Positions 1-8,169 of a DNA stretch of 16,910 nt are shown here, piece by piece. Origin of the DNA: Acidobacteriota bacterium. GTDB taxonomy: Bacteria; Acidobacteriota; Terriglobia; Terriglobales; Acidobacteriaceae. Both the position numbers and the translations under genes were made by a program. The DNA lies in NCBI GenBank assembly GCA_003225515.1, contig QIAK01000423.1, positions 592-17,501 of the forward strand, written 5' to 3'. The notes beneath the pieces were generated by a model, which saw only the letters and a program-made list of their open reading frames with translations, did not search any database and was not told where the DNA came from. Within the stretch, counting starts at the first letter, position 1. Every line of letters starts with the position of its first letter.

Positions 1-12
1 TACTGTTACTCA

Positions 13-38
13 AGGACGCTCTGAATCTGGAGCGTCCT
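13..38 (+). promoter_or_regulatory. Hairpin upstream of the Ig/glycoside hydrolase lipoprotein gene
   Basis: A 9-bp perfect inverted repeat (AGGACGCTC at 13-21, GAGCGTCCT at 30-38) encloses an 8-nt loop. It ends 19 nt before the ribosome binding site and 32 nt before the ATG of the next gene. The only T-rich tail is the weak TCTTG, so it is a poor intrinsic terminator. It could be the end of an upstream + strand transcript or a leader hairpin of the following gene, and the sequence does not decide between these. Confidence 0.4.
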
Positions 39-57
39 CTTGAACGCCCCCCAATTC

Positions 58-62
58 GAGGT
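58..62 (+). promoter_or_regulatory. Ribosome binding site for the Ig/glycoside hydrolase lipoprotein
   Basis: GAGGT at 58-62 lies 8 nt before the ATG at 71. This is good Shine-Dalgarno spacing and supports that ATG as the start. Confidence 0.65.
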
Positions 63-70
63 AACTTAAA

Positions 71-3022
71 ATGAAGTCCGACGCACTTCCTCCGGCTCGG
101 AACTGGCAGCAGTTCAGACCTTCCGCATTCTTTGGCCTTGCTCCTTTACTACTACTACTCTGTATCTCTTTGTTAACCGCTTGCACAGCGGCCAACTCGG
201 CCGTAGCTTCCGGGAAAAGCGCACATCCCAAGCTTTCCGCAAGCCTCTCAGCAGGCGATGTGGGAGTGCCATATAACGGAACCATCTCTGTCAGCGGCGG
301 GACGGGACCTTATAGTTTCAGTATTGCTTCAGGATCGCTGCCCGCTGGCCTGACTCTTAGCCCAGCTACCGGAACGATCTCTGGAACACCGGGAACAACT
401 GGAAGCTTTAGCTTCGATGTTGAAGCCACGGATTCTACTGGCACACAGGCCACAAAATCGTTCCAGATCCAGGTCGCCAGTTCTACAGCTGTCGCGGTGA
501 CAGTCAGTCCCGCGTTCGCCACAGTTTCCTCGTCGGGGACATCACAATTCACAGCACTGGTGACCCACACACACAACGTGGCGGTCACATGGTCGGCATC
601 GCCAGGAACCATTTCCAGCAGCGGCCTTTACCAGGCGCCATCGGTTACCACTACTACCGCCGCGACGATAACCGCCACGAGCGTTGCGGATTCCACTAAG
701 TCCAGCACGGCTTCTATTACAATCACGCCGATCGTGGTGTCCCCGCTCTCCGTCACCACAACGGCCTTAGGGAGCGCCACCTCAGGAACTGCATACTCGG
801 TGGCACTAACCGCCACGGGAGTTGCGGATTCCACTAAGTCCAGCACGGCTTCTATTACAATCACGCCGATCGTGGTGTCCCCGCTCTCCGTCACCACAAC
901 GGCCTTAGGGAGCGCCACCTCAGGAACTGCATACTCGGTGGCACTAACCGCCACGGGAGGAACCACTCCCTACGCTTGGAGTCTTGCCTCGGGAACGCTG
1001 CCGACCGGCATCACTCTGCAGAGTAGCGGATTGCTCTCTGGAACCACGACGCAGACTGGACAGTTCAACATCACCGTCCAGGTCGCCGATTCTTCTTCCC
1101 CAACTAAGACCGCGAGCGAGTCTCTAACGCTGACAGTCGACACCTCCACTGTACGGGTGGCGGTCAGCCCCGAAGTGGGCACGATTGCGTCAACCGCAAC
1201 GGTTCAATTCACCGCCTCAGTTTCCAATACATCCAACGTAGCCGTAACGTGGACGGCATCTCGAGGCAGCATTTCCAGCAGCGGTTTCTACACGGCGCCA
1301 TCTGTTACTGCTACGGTGGGAGCGACTATAACCGCGACCAGCGTTGCAGATTCGACGAAGTCTGGAACTGCTTCCATCACGATAACGCCAACCATTGCCC
1401 CTCCACTCTCGATTACAACCACATCGTTGTCCAGCGCCACGGCTGGAACGGCTTACTCTGCCACGTTGACAGCCAGCGGGGGAACGACTCCTTACACCTG
1501 GAATCTCTCTTCCGGCGCACTGCCTGCTGGTCTGACCCTGCAGAGCAGCGGCTCACTCTCAGGAACTACGACGAAGACTGGACAATTCAGCATCACCGTT
1601 CAGGCAGTCGACTCCTCTTCCCCGAACAAAACTGCAAGCCAGTCTTTGACTTTGATCGTGAGCAGTTCGGTGGTGACGGGAAATGCAGCGCCTTCAACTC
1701 TCTTTGGATTCACGTCGACCAATACCTCAACCCGCGCATATCCGACGGTGAATTACGGGATGCAACGCTTCTGGGACTCACCGCCTCTGCAGTGGCCGTC
1801 GATTAACACAGCATCGGGAGTCTTCGACTTCTCCAACCTGGACTCGACGCTCGCCACCGCTTACTCCAATGGCGTGATGGAAGGCATGTACACCTTGGCG
1901 CGTACTCCGCCTTGGGCCACTTCCAATCCGTCGGACACCACTTGCCATTACGTGACTTCTTCTTCCGGAGGCGGCGCTGGACAATGCGACGCACCCATCG
2001 ATCTGAACAGTGATGGTACCGGAACCAATTCCATCTGGAAGGCATGGATTACGGCGATTGCATCCCATGCCAATAATCCGAGCTATCTTCAGACTCACGC
2101 TCACATCCGGTACTGGGAAATCTGGAACGAACCCGATGCCCAGTTTTACTGGAATGGCAGCTTCGCCCAACTCGCACGTCTTACGGAAGATGCGAACTGC
2201 ATCATCACCGGCCGTGGCGTGATTCACGAGAGCGGCAATGGGACCGCCACTCCCTGCACCGCAACTCCGATCGATCCTACAGCCCAGATCGTGATGTCAT
2301 CGGGACATGCGTCGGGCAGTAAGAACTTGATCTACGCGCAAAACCAGTTGTATTGCAATGCTTCCCCCAGCGGATATCAGTTGCCTTGTCCTAATCCAGC
2401 CAACGCGATCTCCGAAGCCGTGGACATCATCAACTTCCACATGAAGCCCGGAAATCAAACCGGAAACAGCTGCCCACCACCCGCTGCTTGTACGCCGGAA
2501 ACGGCGATGCAGATGTATCTCTCCAGCATCCACGGCATACTGCAGCCCGTGGACTCGGCGAAACCTTTATGGGACGGCGAAGCATCGTACGCCGAAGCCG
2601 GATTTACCGGCGCCTATACTGATGCCGATATGGCAGCGTCCTTCATGCCGCGCTTCTATCTGATGGACTGGTCGCTCGGCATATCGGGAATCGCCTGGTA
2701 TGACTGGTACAACTTGAGCGTTCAAGCTCCAGCCGTTCAGACTGCCTATCAGCAGACTTACAACTGGCTCGCGGGATCCTCACTTACAACGCCGTGCGCG
2801 GCCAGCGGAACGGTATGGTCCTGCACCATCACAAAATCCGGGACGCAGTACCTGATCATGTGGGACGCAGCGCAAAGCTGCGCCAACGGCTCCTGCACCC
2901 TGGCCAACCAGACAGTAGGCTCGCAATGGGCGACGTATCAGGACATGACAACTGCGAGCGCTTCGGTCTCAATATCGGGACGCATCATACCGTTGGGCAT
3001 TAAGCCGGTGGTGCTTCAGTAA
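71..3022 (+). CDS. Exported lipoprotein with Ig/He_PIG stalk and clan GH-A-like glycoside hydrolase domain
   Basis: The 983-residue product begins with a long signal sequence (hydrophobic run about 21-36) ending in a lipobox, Leu-Thr-Ala-Cys with Cys38, so a membrane-anchored lipoprotein is expected. Residues about 55-136 form a He_PIG-type Ig module (GGTGPY, GSLPAGLTLS, GTISGTP). It is followed by alternating bacterial Ig-like segments (VSPAFATVSSSG, later VSPEVGTIAS) and further He_PIG modules to about residue 540. The C-terminal part (about 550-983) looks like a TIM-barrel glycoside hydrolase of clan GH-A, GH39- or GH5-like. YWEIWNEPD gives a candidate acid/base Glu687, and LWDGEAS gives a candidate nucleophile Glu837. 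The substrate cannot be told; a plant or microbial polysaccharide is plausible. The start is supported by GAGGT 8 nt upstream. Codons 205-296 are an exact 46-residue tandem duplication. Confidence is high for an exported Ig-repeat protein and moderate for the hydrolase assignment. Confidence 0.85.
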   Translation: MKSDALPPARNWQQFRPSAFFGLAPLLLLLCISLLTACTAANSAVASGKSAHPKLSASLSAGDVGVPYNGTISVSGGTGPYSFSIASGSLPAGLTLSPATGTISGTPGTTGSFSFDVEATDSTGTQATKSFQIQVASSTAVAVTVSPAFATVSSSGTSQFTALVTHTHNVAVTWSASPGTISSSGLYQAPSVTTTTAATITATSVADSTKSSTASITITPIVVSPLSVTTTALGSATSGTAYSVALTATGVADSTKSSTASITITPIVVSPLSVTTTALGSATSGTAYSVALTATGGTTPYAWSLASGTLPTGITLQSSGLLSGTTTQTGQFNITVQVADSSSPTKTASESLTLTVDTSTVRVAVSPEVGTIASTATVQFTASVSNTSNVAVTWTASRGSISSSGFYTAPSVTATVGATITATSVADSTKSGTASITITPTIAPPLSITTTSLSSATAGTAYSATLTASGGTTPYTWNLSSGALPAGLTLQSSGSLSGTTTKTGQFSITVQAVDSSSPNKTASQSLTLIVSSSVVTGNAAPSTLFGFTSTNTSTRAYPTVNYGMQRFWDSPPLQWPSINTASGVFDFSNLDSTLATAYSNGVMEGMYTLARTPPWATSNPSDTTCHYVTSSSGGGAGQCDAPIDLNSDGTGTNSIWKAWITAIASHANNPSYLQTHAHIRYWEIWNEPDAQFYWNGSFAQLARLTEDANCIITGRGVIHESGNGTATPCTATPIDPTAQIVMSSGHASGSKNLIYAQNQLYCNASPSGYQLPCPNPANAISEAVDIINFHMKPGNQTGNSCPPPAACTPETAMQMYLSSIHGILQPVDSAKPLWDGEASYAEAGFTGAYTDADMAASFMPRFYLMDWSLGISGIAWYDWYNLSVQAPAVQTAYQQTYNWLAGSSLTTPCAASGTVWSCTITKSGTQYLIMWDAAQSCANGSCTLANQTVGSQWATYQDMTTASASVSISGRIIPLGIKPVVLQ
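683..958 (+). repeat. Perfect 138-bp in-frame tandem duplication (two copies)
   Basis: Copy 1 is 683-820 and copy 2 is 821-958. I read them as identical base for base, coding for 46 residues each (VADSTKSST to ALTATG). Nine further bases just upstream (671-679, ACCGCCACG) also match at the same 138-nt offset, and then three bases differ. The duplication keeps frame but starts and ends inside domains, so it inserts a half Ig segment plus a half He_PIG module. Exact identity at third codon positions implies a very recent event or an assembly artefact. Confidence 0.93.
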
Positions 3023-3249
3023 GGAGCACTCCGGATTGCAGAGGGCTGGGTGCCCTGGCGTTTGAAGGTCACCCTCCCCACTCTCCGGACAACGAGTATC
3101 CGCGTGACTACGTTCCGTCCCGGCGTGACCTGAGCATGCCGAACCGACTCCTGCTTGCCGTAGCGTCAAACGGCATCCGCAGACCGCATGCTAGACTTTT
3201 CTAACTGTCCACCGTGCTTATTACCTTGAAGCGCCGGCTGTTCTGGATC

Positions 3250-3658
3250 ATGCTGGTTTCCTCTCTTTGGCACACTCCGCGCCTCGATTGGCATCATTCG
3301 CCGCGACCAGACCTTTCTAGTCATTCAGCGCAATGATGGACGCGGGGTCTCGTTACCTGGAGGCATTGCCGGTTGGAAAGAAGCGGAAGAGAAGACGTTG
3401 CATCGCGAGGTCCTGGAAGAAACAGGATTGAGCGTCACCCATGCGGAATTGAGAATGCATTACCGCAGCACCGCCGACGTGCCCTGCACCATCTCAGTAT
3501 TCGAGGCCGAAGCCACTGGAGAGTTGAAGGATTCCTGGGAGGGATCACCGCACTGGATGACTCCCGCTGAACTCGCTCCGCGGCTCTTGGAGAGCCAGCG
3601 TCCAGTCCTCGAGCTAATCAAAAAGATAGCCGCCGAGCCGCAAAGCGGCGCAATATAA
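3250..3658 (+). CDS. NUDIX hydrolase, 5' end frame-disrupted or start unclear
   Basis: The frame containing 3281-3658 encodes a compact NUDIX domain. It has a first strand (ASIGIIRRDQTFLVIQRNDG) and then an exact NUDIX box G-x5-E-x7-REVLEETGL (bases about 3359-3430), with the metal-binding REVLEE core intact. Members of the family hydrolyse nucleoside diphosphates linked to another group; the substrate here cannot be inferred. This frame is open from 3230, but I find no ATG, GTG, CTG or TTG in it before TTG 3398, which lies inside the NUDIX box and would remove its first half. An ATG at 3250 (and a GTG at 3214) lies in another frame that hits TGA at 3334. The simplest reading is a 1-base insertion or 2-base deletion between about 3250 and 3281, so the gene is either damaged or mis-sequenced. 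The span given starts at that ATG and is not a multiple of three. It ends with TAA at 3656-3658, just before the shared hairpin. Confidence 0.65.
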
Positions 3659-3684
3659 AAGCCCGGCACGAGCGTGCCGGGCTT
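3659..3684 (-). terminator. Intrinsic terminator between convergent genes
   Basis: An 11-bp GC-rich stem (AAGCCCGGCAC at 3659-3669, GTGCCGGGCTT at 3674-3684) has a 4-nt loop. Read on the - strand it is followed by TTTTATA, the U-tract expected of a Rho-independent terminator, and it sits about 43 nt after the stop of the large Hydin-repeat gene. On the + strand it starts directly after the NUDIX stop codon but lacks a good T-run, so it is a weaker terminator that way. Confidence 0.8.
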
Positions 3685-3727
3685 GGGTGAGAAATCAGAG
3701 AATCGCTACGACCTACGGTTGCGTCGC

Positions 3728-6700
3728 CTACTGCCCGGTTCCTGACAGCGTCACAACTTGCGGCGAAGAGCCGGCGGCATAACTGAACGTCAGATCGCCG
3801 CTGATCAAGCCCGTGTTCGTCGGACTGAACTCCACTCCCAAGGTGCAAATTCCATTCGCAGGAATCGTAGCCCCGCACGGAATCGCTCCGCCAGTCGTAT
3901 AGATATAGTCTCCGCTCGCCACAATGCTGTTGATAGCAACCGGGGTGGTGACAAAGTTCGTAACCGTGATGACCTGCACCGCGCTCGTATTTCCCACCGC
4001 CACGGTTCCGAAATTAATCGAGGTCGGAGTCATCGTCACCGGCACAATACCGCTGCCCGAAGCGTCCAGCACTTGAGGACTGACGGCGGAGTCGTCGATC
4101 ACTGTGATGCCCGCGATCGTACTGCCCGTTATCAGCGGCTTGAATGTGGCGGTAACCGTGCATGACTTGCCTGCTAACAACGCGCCGTCGCAAGGGCTGG
4201 TCTCACTCGGGTTCACCGTATAAGCGTCACTTCCGTTAATGCTGCTCAAGTTGACCGTGCCCGTGCTCACGTTCTTGATGGTCACGGTCTTATTGACGGA
4301 CGTGTTCAGTATTACGTTTCCATAATTCAGGTTCGACGGGCTGAAGGTCAACGGCACCACCGGCCCATTCTGCCCGGTTCCACTGAAGCCGCCGAATGCC
4401 GGGCTCCCCGCGCCAGTGAAAATAATTGTCAACGCACCCTTGATCTGGCCGGTGTAAGCGGGCGTGAAGGTTACGGCAAAAGAACATTTGACCTTGGCTG
4501 CCAGCGTGCCATTACAGGGAGTCCCGCCACTACCCACCGCCGTGAACTCGCCACTCGTCGAGAAGGTGTAGCTCAGAGTCTTGTTCTGATTATTGGTCAG
4601 CGTCATCGTTTGTGGACTGCTGGAGCTGCCCACGTTGGTGGCGGGGAATGAGATATTCGACGAGAAGGTGACAACATTCTGCCCGGCCCCAGTCATGGTT
4701 ACGATGTGCGGCGATCCGGGCGCATTGTCATTGATCGTGATCGTCCCGGATAAAGATCCCGTTACCACCGGCATGAAGCCAGCCGTAATCGTGCAACTCT
4801 GTCCGGGCGTAAGCGTCACCCCGGTGCAGTTGTCGCTCTTGCTGAAATCACCACTTGCGGCCACGGAATTGACGGTAACATTCACAAAACCACTATTGTT
4901 GACCGTGATCTTCTGTCCCGCGCTCGCAGTGTTCACAACCTGGTTGCCGAAAGCAATACTGCTGGGCGTAATTGAAATCGCGGCCGAAGCGCCAACCCCT
5001 GCCAAGGCTACGCTCTGCGGACTGCTGCTGGCATCGTCTGAAATGGTGAGCGTCGCCGAACGAGTGCCGGTTACCGATGGCGTGAAGTAGACGTCGATCG
5101 TGCACGAGGCGCCCGGGGCAATCGCCGATTGGCACGTATTCGTCTGAGTGAAGTCGCCACCCGCCGATATTCCAGTGATGTTGAGTGCGACCGACTGGTT
5201 GTTAGTCAGAGTTTCGATCAGCGGCGAACTCTTCACTTCCACCTGCTGACTTCCGAAATTAAAGCTGACATTCGACAGCAACACTGGCCCGCCAGCGCAT
5301 GTACCCATCGGCGGCAGCTTTGCCATTTCCGTGTACCAGTAGGGCTCCGTAGTCCGGTTCTGTGGCAGGTATTCGCCCGCAACCCATACCGTGCACGAGT
5401 CACTGGGGTCGAGAACGCCGCTGTACCAGTCTCCCCAGCGGTAATTCAATGAGTCGACATCTTCCGCATCCCCGCCGGTGATCGGACTGGTGATGTATCC
5501 CCAAGTGCCCGCTTGCTGCGTAGCCGGATTAAAAGTCAGACTATTCAGCGCAGGGTGCTCGTTTACTCCGCTCCCCGACACTCCGAGAATTCCCTGCAGG
5601 TTGCCCGCTTTGTCGCGAACCACACTGGGCAGAAATACGAACGCGCTCGAGTCCACCGGATCGGTGATCGGATAGTCTGCAGAAAGATAAACCGCGTTCG
5701 GCGACGACGTATTCCTCTGCAGAATGCGTACGTCGGCTTCGGTCTGCGAGTGCATGCTGGCGCTGGGGACAATCTGGATCGCATGGGCTGACGTCCACAC
5801 GCTTCCCTGCCCGCCTTTAGAGGTGTAGTGGAAGAATTGCTGCATGCGGTCCGCCACGGAATCGATGTTTATGCCAGTGGATGCCGTGGAAGGCTGCGGC
5901 ACGCAAACCGTGTTGTAATAATTCCCCGACGTAAAGCATCCCAGCTGATCGCCGCCGGCCTGTGTTGAAGGAAGGTCCCAACTGCTCACGAAGGTCGGCG
6001 CAGGCGTGGTCTGCGTCCAGTCGATCGTCCACTGCTCCACGCCCTGCGTATGATTCGGATCGGTGCGATAACTCACGCCATCCTTGGGCGGCTCAATCAT
6101 GTACGTAAACATTTCTCCGTCCGCCGCAATCGGCGGAATTGTGTCGGAGTTATTCGCCGGCACCCAGCTGCGCCGCTGGTTGTAGGCGGCCAGCGAATGC
6201 GCCACCGTACACGCCGGAGCCTTCGAATTGTTTACCCAGGGATTCGCCGTGCTGGAACGAAGCCCGGCCAGATCCACAGCACAGACCAGAACCGCGTTGA
6301 TGTTATTCCCGGCGTTGATGTCCTGCAGATCATAGGTGATCCACATGGCCTGATCTTTCGCCGGAGTGTAGGGCGGTGTCGTGGTTGTCGAAGTCTGCCA
6401 CAATCCGACTTGCGGATAATCCGGGTAATAGAAATTTCCCTGTGAATTGGTTGGAATCACCGTGTCCAGATCAAACTCAAACGCAAACCAGCCAAACGCA
6501 GGCGAGGTCGAAGAGACGTCCTCGACGTTGCTGATGGCCACGCACATGTAATTGTGCCCGCCGCCGGAAGCCGTGATCCGCTTCTCCATGATCCATACGT
6601 TGTACACGTTGTCGTGCACAAGTTCCGCGTTGGGGCTGAACGCTGTCGGGCAGTGTGGCGTATTGCCAAAATTGTTGCTGTTCTGGCTCCATGGTCCGGA

Positions 6701-7027
6701 GTCCGATTTTACGTTCGTGCCCCCCAGGAACCTGACGGGCTGATTCGCATTGATCCCGCTCTTGTACCAGCACTGGTAACCGCTATTGGCGTGCTCGCAA
6801 TAATCCAGAGTTCCAACCGCAATCGTGACGTCCGGTGCCGCGGTCGAATTTATCTTGTTCTGAACGGTGTTCAGCCCGGGAAATGTACTCATCGACTGGC
6901 CAAACCCATACCCGCACAGCACCGGAACCATGCATGCAAAGACCGCCACCAACTTGGCTCGAAGAGTCAACTGGGAAAGCTCCTTAGTGGAAGTTGTGCG
7001 GGGGATTTCCGAATGGTAAGTCTGCAT
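3728..7027 (-). CDS. Large exported protein with five ASPM-SPD-2-Hydin (choice-of-anchor D) repeats
   Basis: Translation from the ATG at 7027 gives 1099 residues. An in-frame TTG 12 nt upstream (7039) is possible, but I see no Shine-Dalgarno for it. An N-terminal basic stretch is followed by a hydrophobic segment (LVAVFACMVPVLCGYGFGQS), consistent with an unusually long signal peptide. Residues up to about 590 match no family I can name; they are rich in Trp, Tyr and Asn (e.g. MWITYDLQDINAGNN) and resemble secreted beta-rich folds. From about 590 to the C-terminus there are five repeats of about 100 residues. Each starts like SINFGTVAVGNTS, carries two Cys about 10-15 apart around a P(G/A)xSCTI-like motif, and ends like VTLSGTGQ. 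These are Hydin/choice-of-anchor D Ig-like modules common in acidobacterial surface proteins, and the Cys pairs could form disulfides. No anchor or sorting motif is visible. The role is probably surface or extracellular adhesion or scaffolding, which is inference. Confidence 0.85.
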   Translation of the reverse strand: MQTYHSEIPRTTSTKELSQLTLRAKLVAVFACMVPVLCGYGFGQSMSTFPGLNTVQNKINSTAAPDVTIAVGTLDYCEHANSGYQCWYKSGINANQPVRFLGGTNVKSDSGPWSQNSNNFGNTPHCPTAFSPNAELVHDNVYNVWIMEKRITASGGGHNYMCVAISNVEDVSSTSPAFGWFAFEFDLDTVIPTNSQGNFYYPDYPQVGLWQTSTTTTPPYTPAKDQAMWITYDLQDINAGNNINAVLVCAVDLAGLRSSTANPWVNNSKAPACTVAHSLAAYNQRRSWVPANNSDTIPPIAADGEMFTYMIEPPKDGVSYRTDPNHTQGVEQWTIDWTQTTPAPTFVSSWDLPSTQAGGDQLGCFTSGNYYNTVCVPQPSTASTGINIDSVADRMQQFFHYTSKGGQGSVWTSAHAIQIVPSASMHSQTEADVRILQRNTSSPNAVYLSADYPITDPVDSSAFVFLPSVVRDKAGNLQGILGVSGSGVNEHPALNSLTFNPATQQAGTWGYITSPITGGDAEDVDSLNYRWGDWYSGVLDPSDSCTVWVAGEYLPQNRTTEPYWYTEMAKLPPMGTCAGGPVLLSNVSFNFGSQQVEVKSSPLIETLTNNQSVALNITGISAGGDFTQTNTCQSAIAPGASCTIDVYFTPSVTGTRSATLTISDDASSSPQSVALAGVGASAAISITPSSIAFGNQVVNTASAGQKITVNNSGFVNVTVNSVAASGDFSKSDNCTGVTLTPGQSCTITAGFMPVVTGSLSGTITINDNAPGSPHIVTMTGAGQNVVTFSSNISFPATNVGSSSSPQTMTLTNNQNKTLSYTFSTSGEFTAVGSGGTPCNGTLAAKVKCSFAVTFTPAYTGQIKGALTIIFTGAGSPAFGGFSGTGQNGPVVPLTFSPSNLNYGNVILNTSVNKTVTIKNVSTGTVNLSSINGSDAYTVNPSETSPCDGALLAGKSCTVTATFKPLITGSTIAGITVIDDSAVSPQVLDASGSGIVPVTMTPTSINFGTVAVGNTSAVQVITVTNFVTTPVAINSIVASGDYIYTTGGAIPCGATIPANGICTLGVEFSPTNTGLISGDLTFSYAAGSSPQVVTLSGTGQ

Positions 7028-7099
7028 GTCAGGGTCCAATCTGCCGAAACAAGGGTCTATTTATGTCGTTATGAATGAGCTACTTACCTGCAATACTGA

Positions 7100-8169
7100 C
7101 TAACTTACTTGAGTCCCACTGGGCTTGGCTGCAATTCTTTGGTACTGCGATTTCATCTGCCGGTACTTCTGCCAGACCGCCACGGGGACGAAGGAATACA
7201 GGAACGGAACGATCAGGTCGAAACTACGAAGCATCCCATGCCGCATGCGATCGAGCGTCCGCTCCAACGATGATGCCGGCTTCCTTCCAGCACTCACGAA
7301 GGCAGCCACTGGCCAACTTCCGCCAGACTCTTTCCGCCAAAACGCGACGTAACGCTCTACCTTACTTTTCAGTTCCGGCGAGAGCACTTCAGGCCGATCG
7401 CGCTTGGCCACTATGTTCGAACTCTTCACCCCTGAATGATGCTCGCCGTTATACAGAGCCGACGTATCCGCTCCTTCGAGCGAAGCCATCCGCTCCACGT
7501 AAGGTACCCCAATGAAGCTGCAGATCGCACTCAGCGCGGCCGTGGGATCGCGCACCAGATCGTCATATTGCAACTCGTGGACGGCAACGCCCCGCCGCAC
7601 CAACTCGTCGGTTTCTTTCTTCATCCGCCGGCAGCCCAACAGTGCGCGCAAATCCATTCCCGGCCGTGCAAACCACGGTGACTTTTCTGCGGCCCGAACA
7701 ATACTCCTGCAGACGTCTGCCGGATCGCGCCAGATCACGATAAATTTCGCCTGCGGGAACCAGGTTGCCAACTCCGTCATGCAATCGTAGTAGCTCGGCG
7801 ACTTACATCCCCAAATCGTCGCTGCTTTTTTGCCCGCGTATTGCTGGCCGACTGCGCAAAAGGCGCTGGGCAGGTCGCTGATATTTTCCGGAATCGCCGC
7901 AACATCAATTTTGTGCCGGGTTAGCGTGCCGTTCCACGAATCCACTTTATTCAGCCACCACGAGCTTTTCCTCGGAAGCAAAAATAGCGGTGACAGCACA
8001 TCAATCCGATTTCCGGATGCTGGTTCAGCAGTGCATAGAGCAGCGAGGTTCCCGAACGCCACATCCCAACCACAAATAGCGGTCCCGCACTCATCGGTCC
8101 AGTGCTCCGCTGCGCGGTCGACTGTCGCTCTTCCATCATGCTGACGTTGCTGGCTATTGCCGTAGTCAT
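7100..8169 (-). pseudogene. Sulfotransferase family protein, frameshifted
   Basis: The protein is split over two frames. From ATG 8169 the first frame encodes LFVVGMWRSGTSLLYALLNQ, the 5'-phosphosulfate (P-loop-like) binding motif of Sulfotransfer_3-type enzymes, through GLM at 7999. It then degenerates and stops at 7951. The second frame continues from about 8000 to TAG at 7100-7102 with LFLLPRKSSWW, a WGCKSPSYYD segment, and IVIWRDPADVCRSIVR, the 3'-phosphate binding motif. Both halves are well conserved, so one frame break near 7990-8005 separates two parts of one enzyme of about 355 residues. Intact, it would transfer sulfate from PAPS to a sugar or other acceptor. Its ATG overlaps the stop of the upstream GT4 gene (ATGA at 8166-8169), so it is the last gene of that transcription unit. 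A hydrophobic stretch near the C-terminus (LRSFDLIVPFLYSFVPVAVW) may associate with the membrane. Confidence 0.82.

Noticed and set aside
683..958. CRISPR-like repeat array
   Set aside because: There are only two long, directly abutting copies within an open reading frame and no spacers. It is a coding tandem duplication.
3023..3249. RNA gene or mobile element in the gap before the NUDIX gene
   Set aside because: Only short 4-5-bp stems are visible. There is no tRNA fold, no inverted-repeat ends and no transposase fragment.
3250..3336. Programmed ribosomal frameshift in the NUDIX gene
   Set aside because: I see no slippery heptamer or following pseudoknot. A simple indel or sequence error explains it better.
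7028..7039. TTG start for the Hydin-repeat protein, 12 nt upstream of the ATG
   Set aside because: No Shine-Dalgarno precedes it and it adds only four residues, so the ATG at 7027 is simpler.
6554..7078. 174-codon + strand open frame opposite the start of the Hydin-repeat gene
   Set aside because: It is antisense to the signal peptide and N-terminal region and shows no recognisable features.
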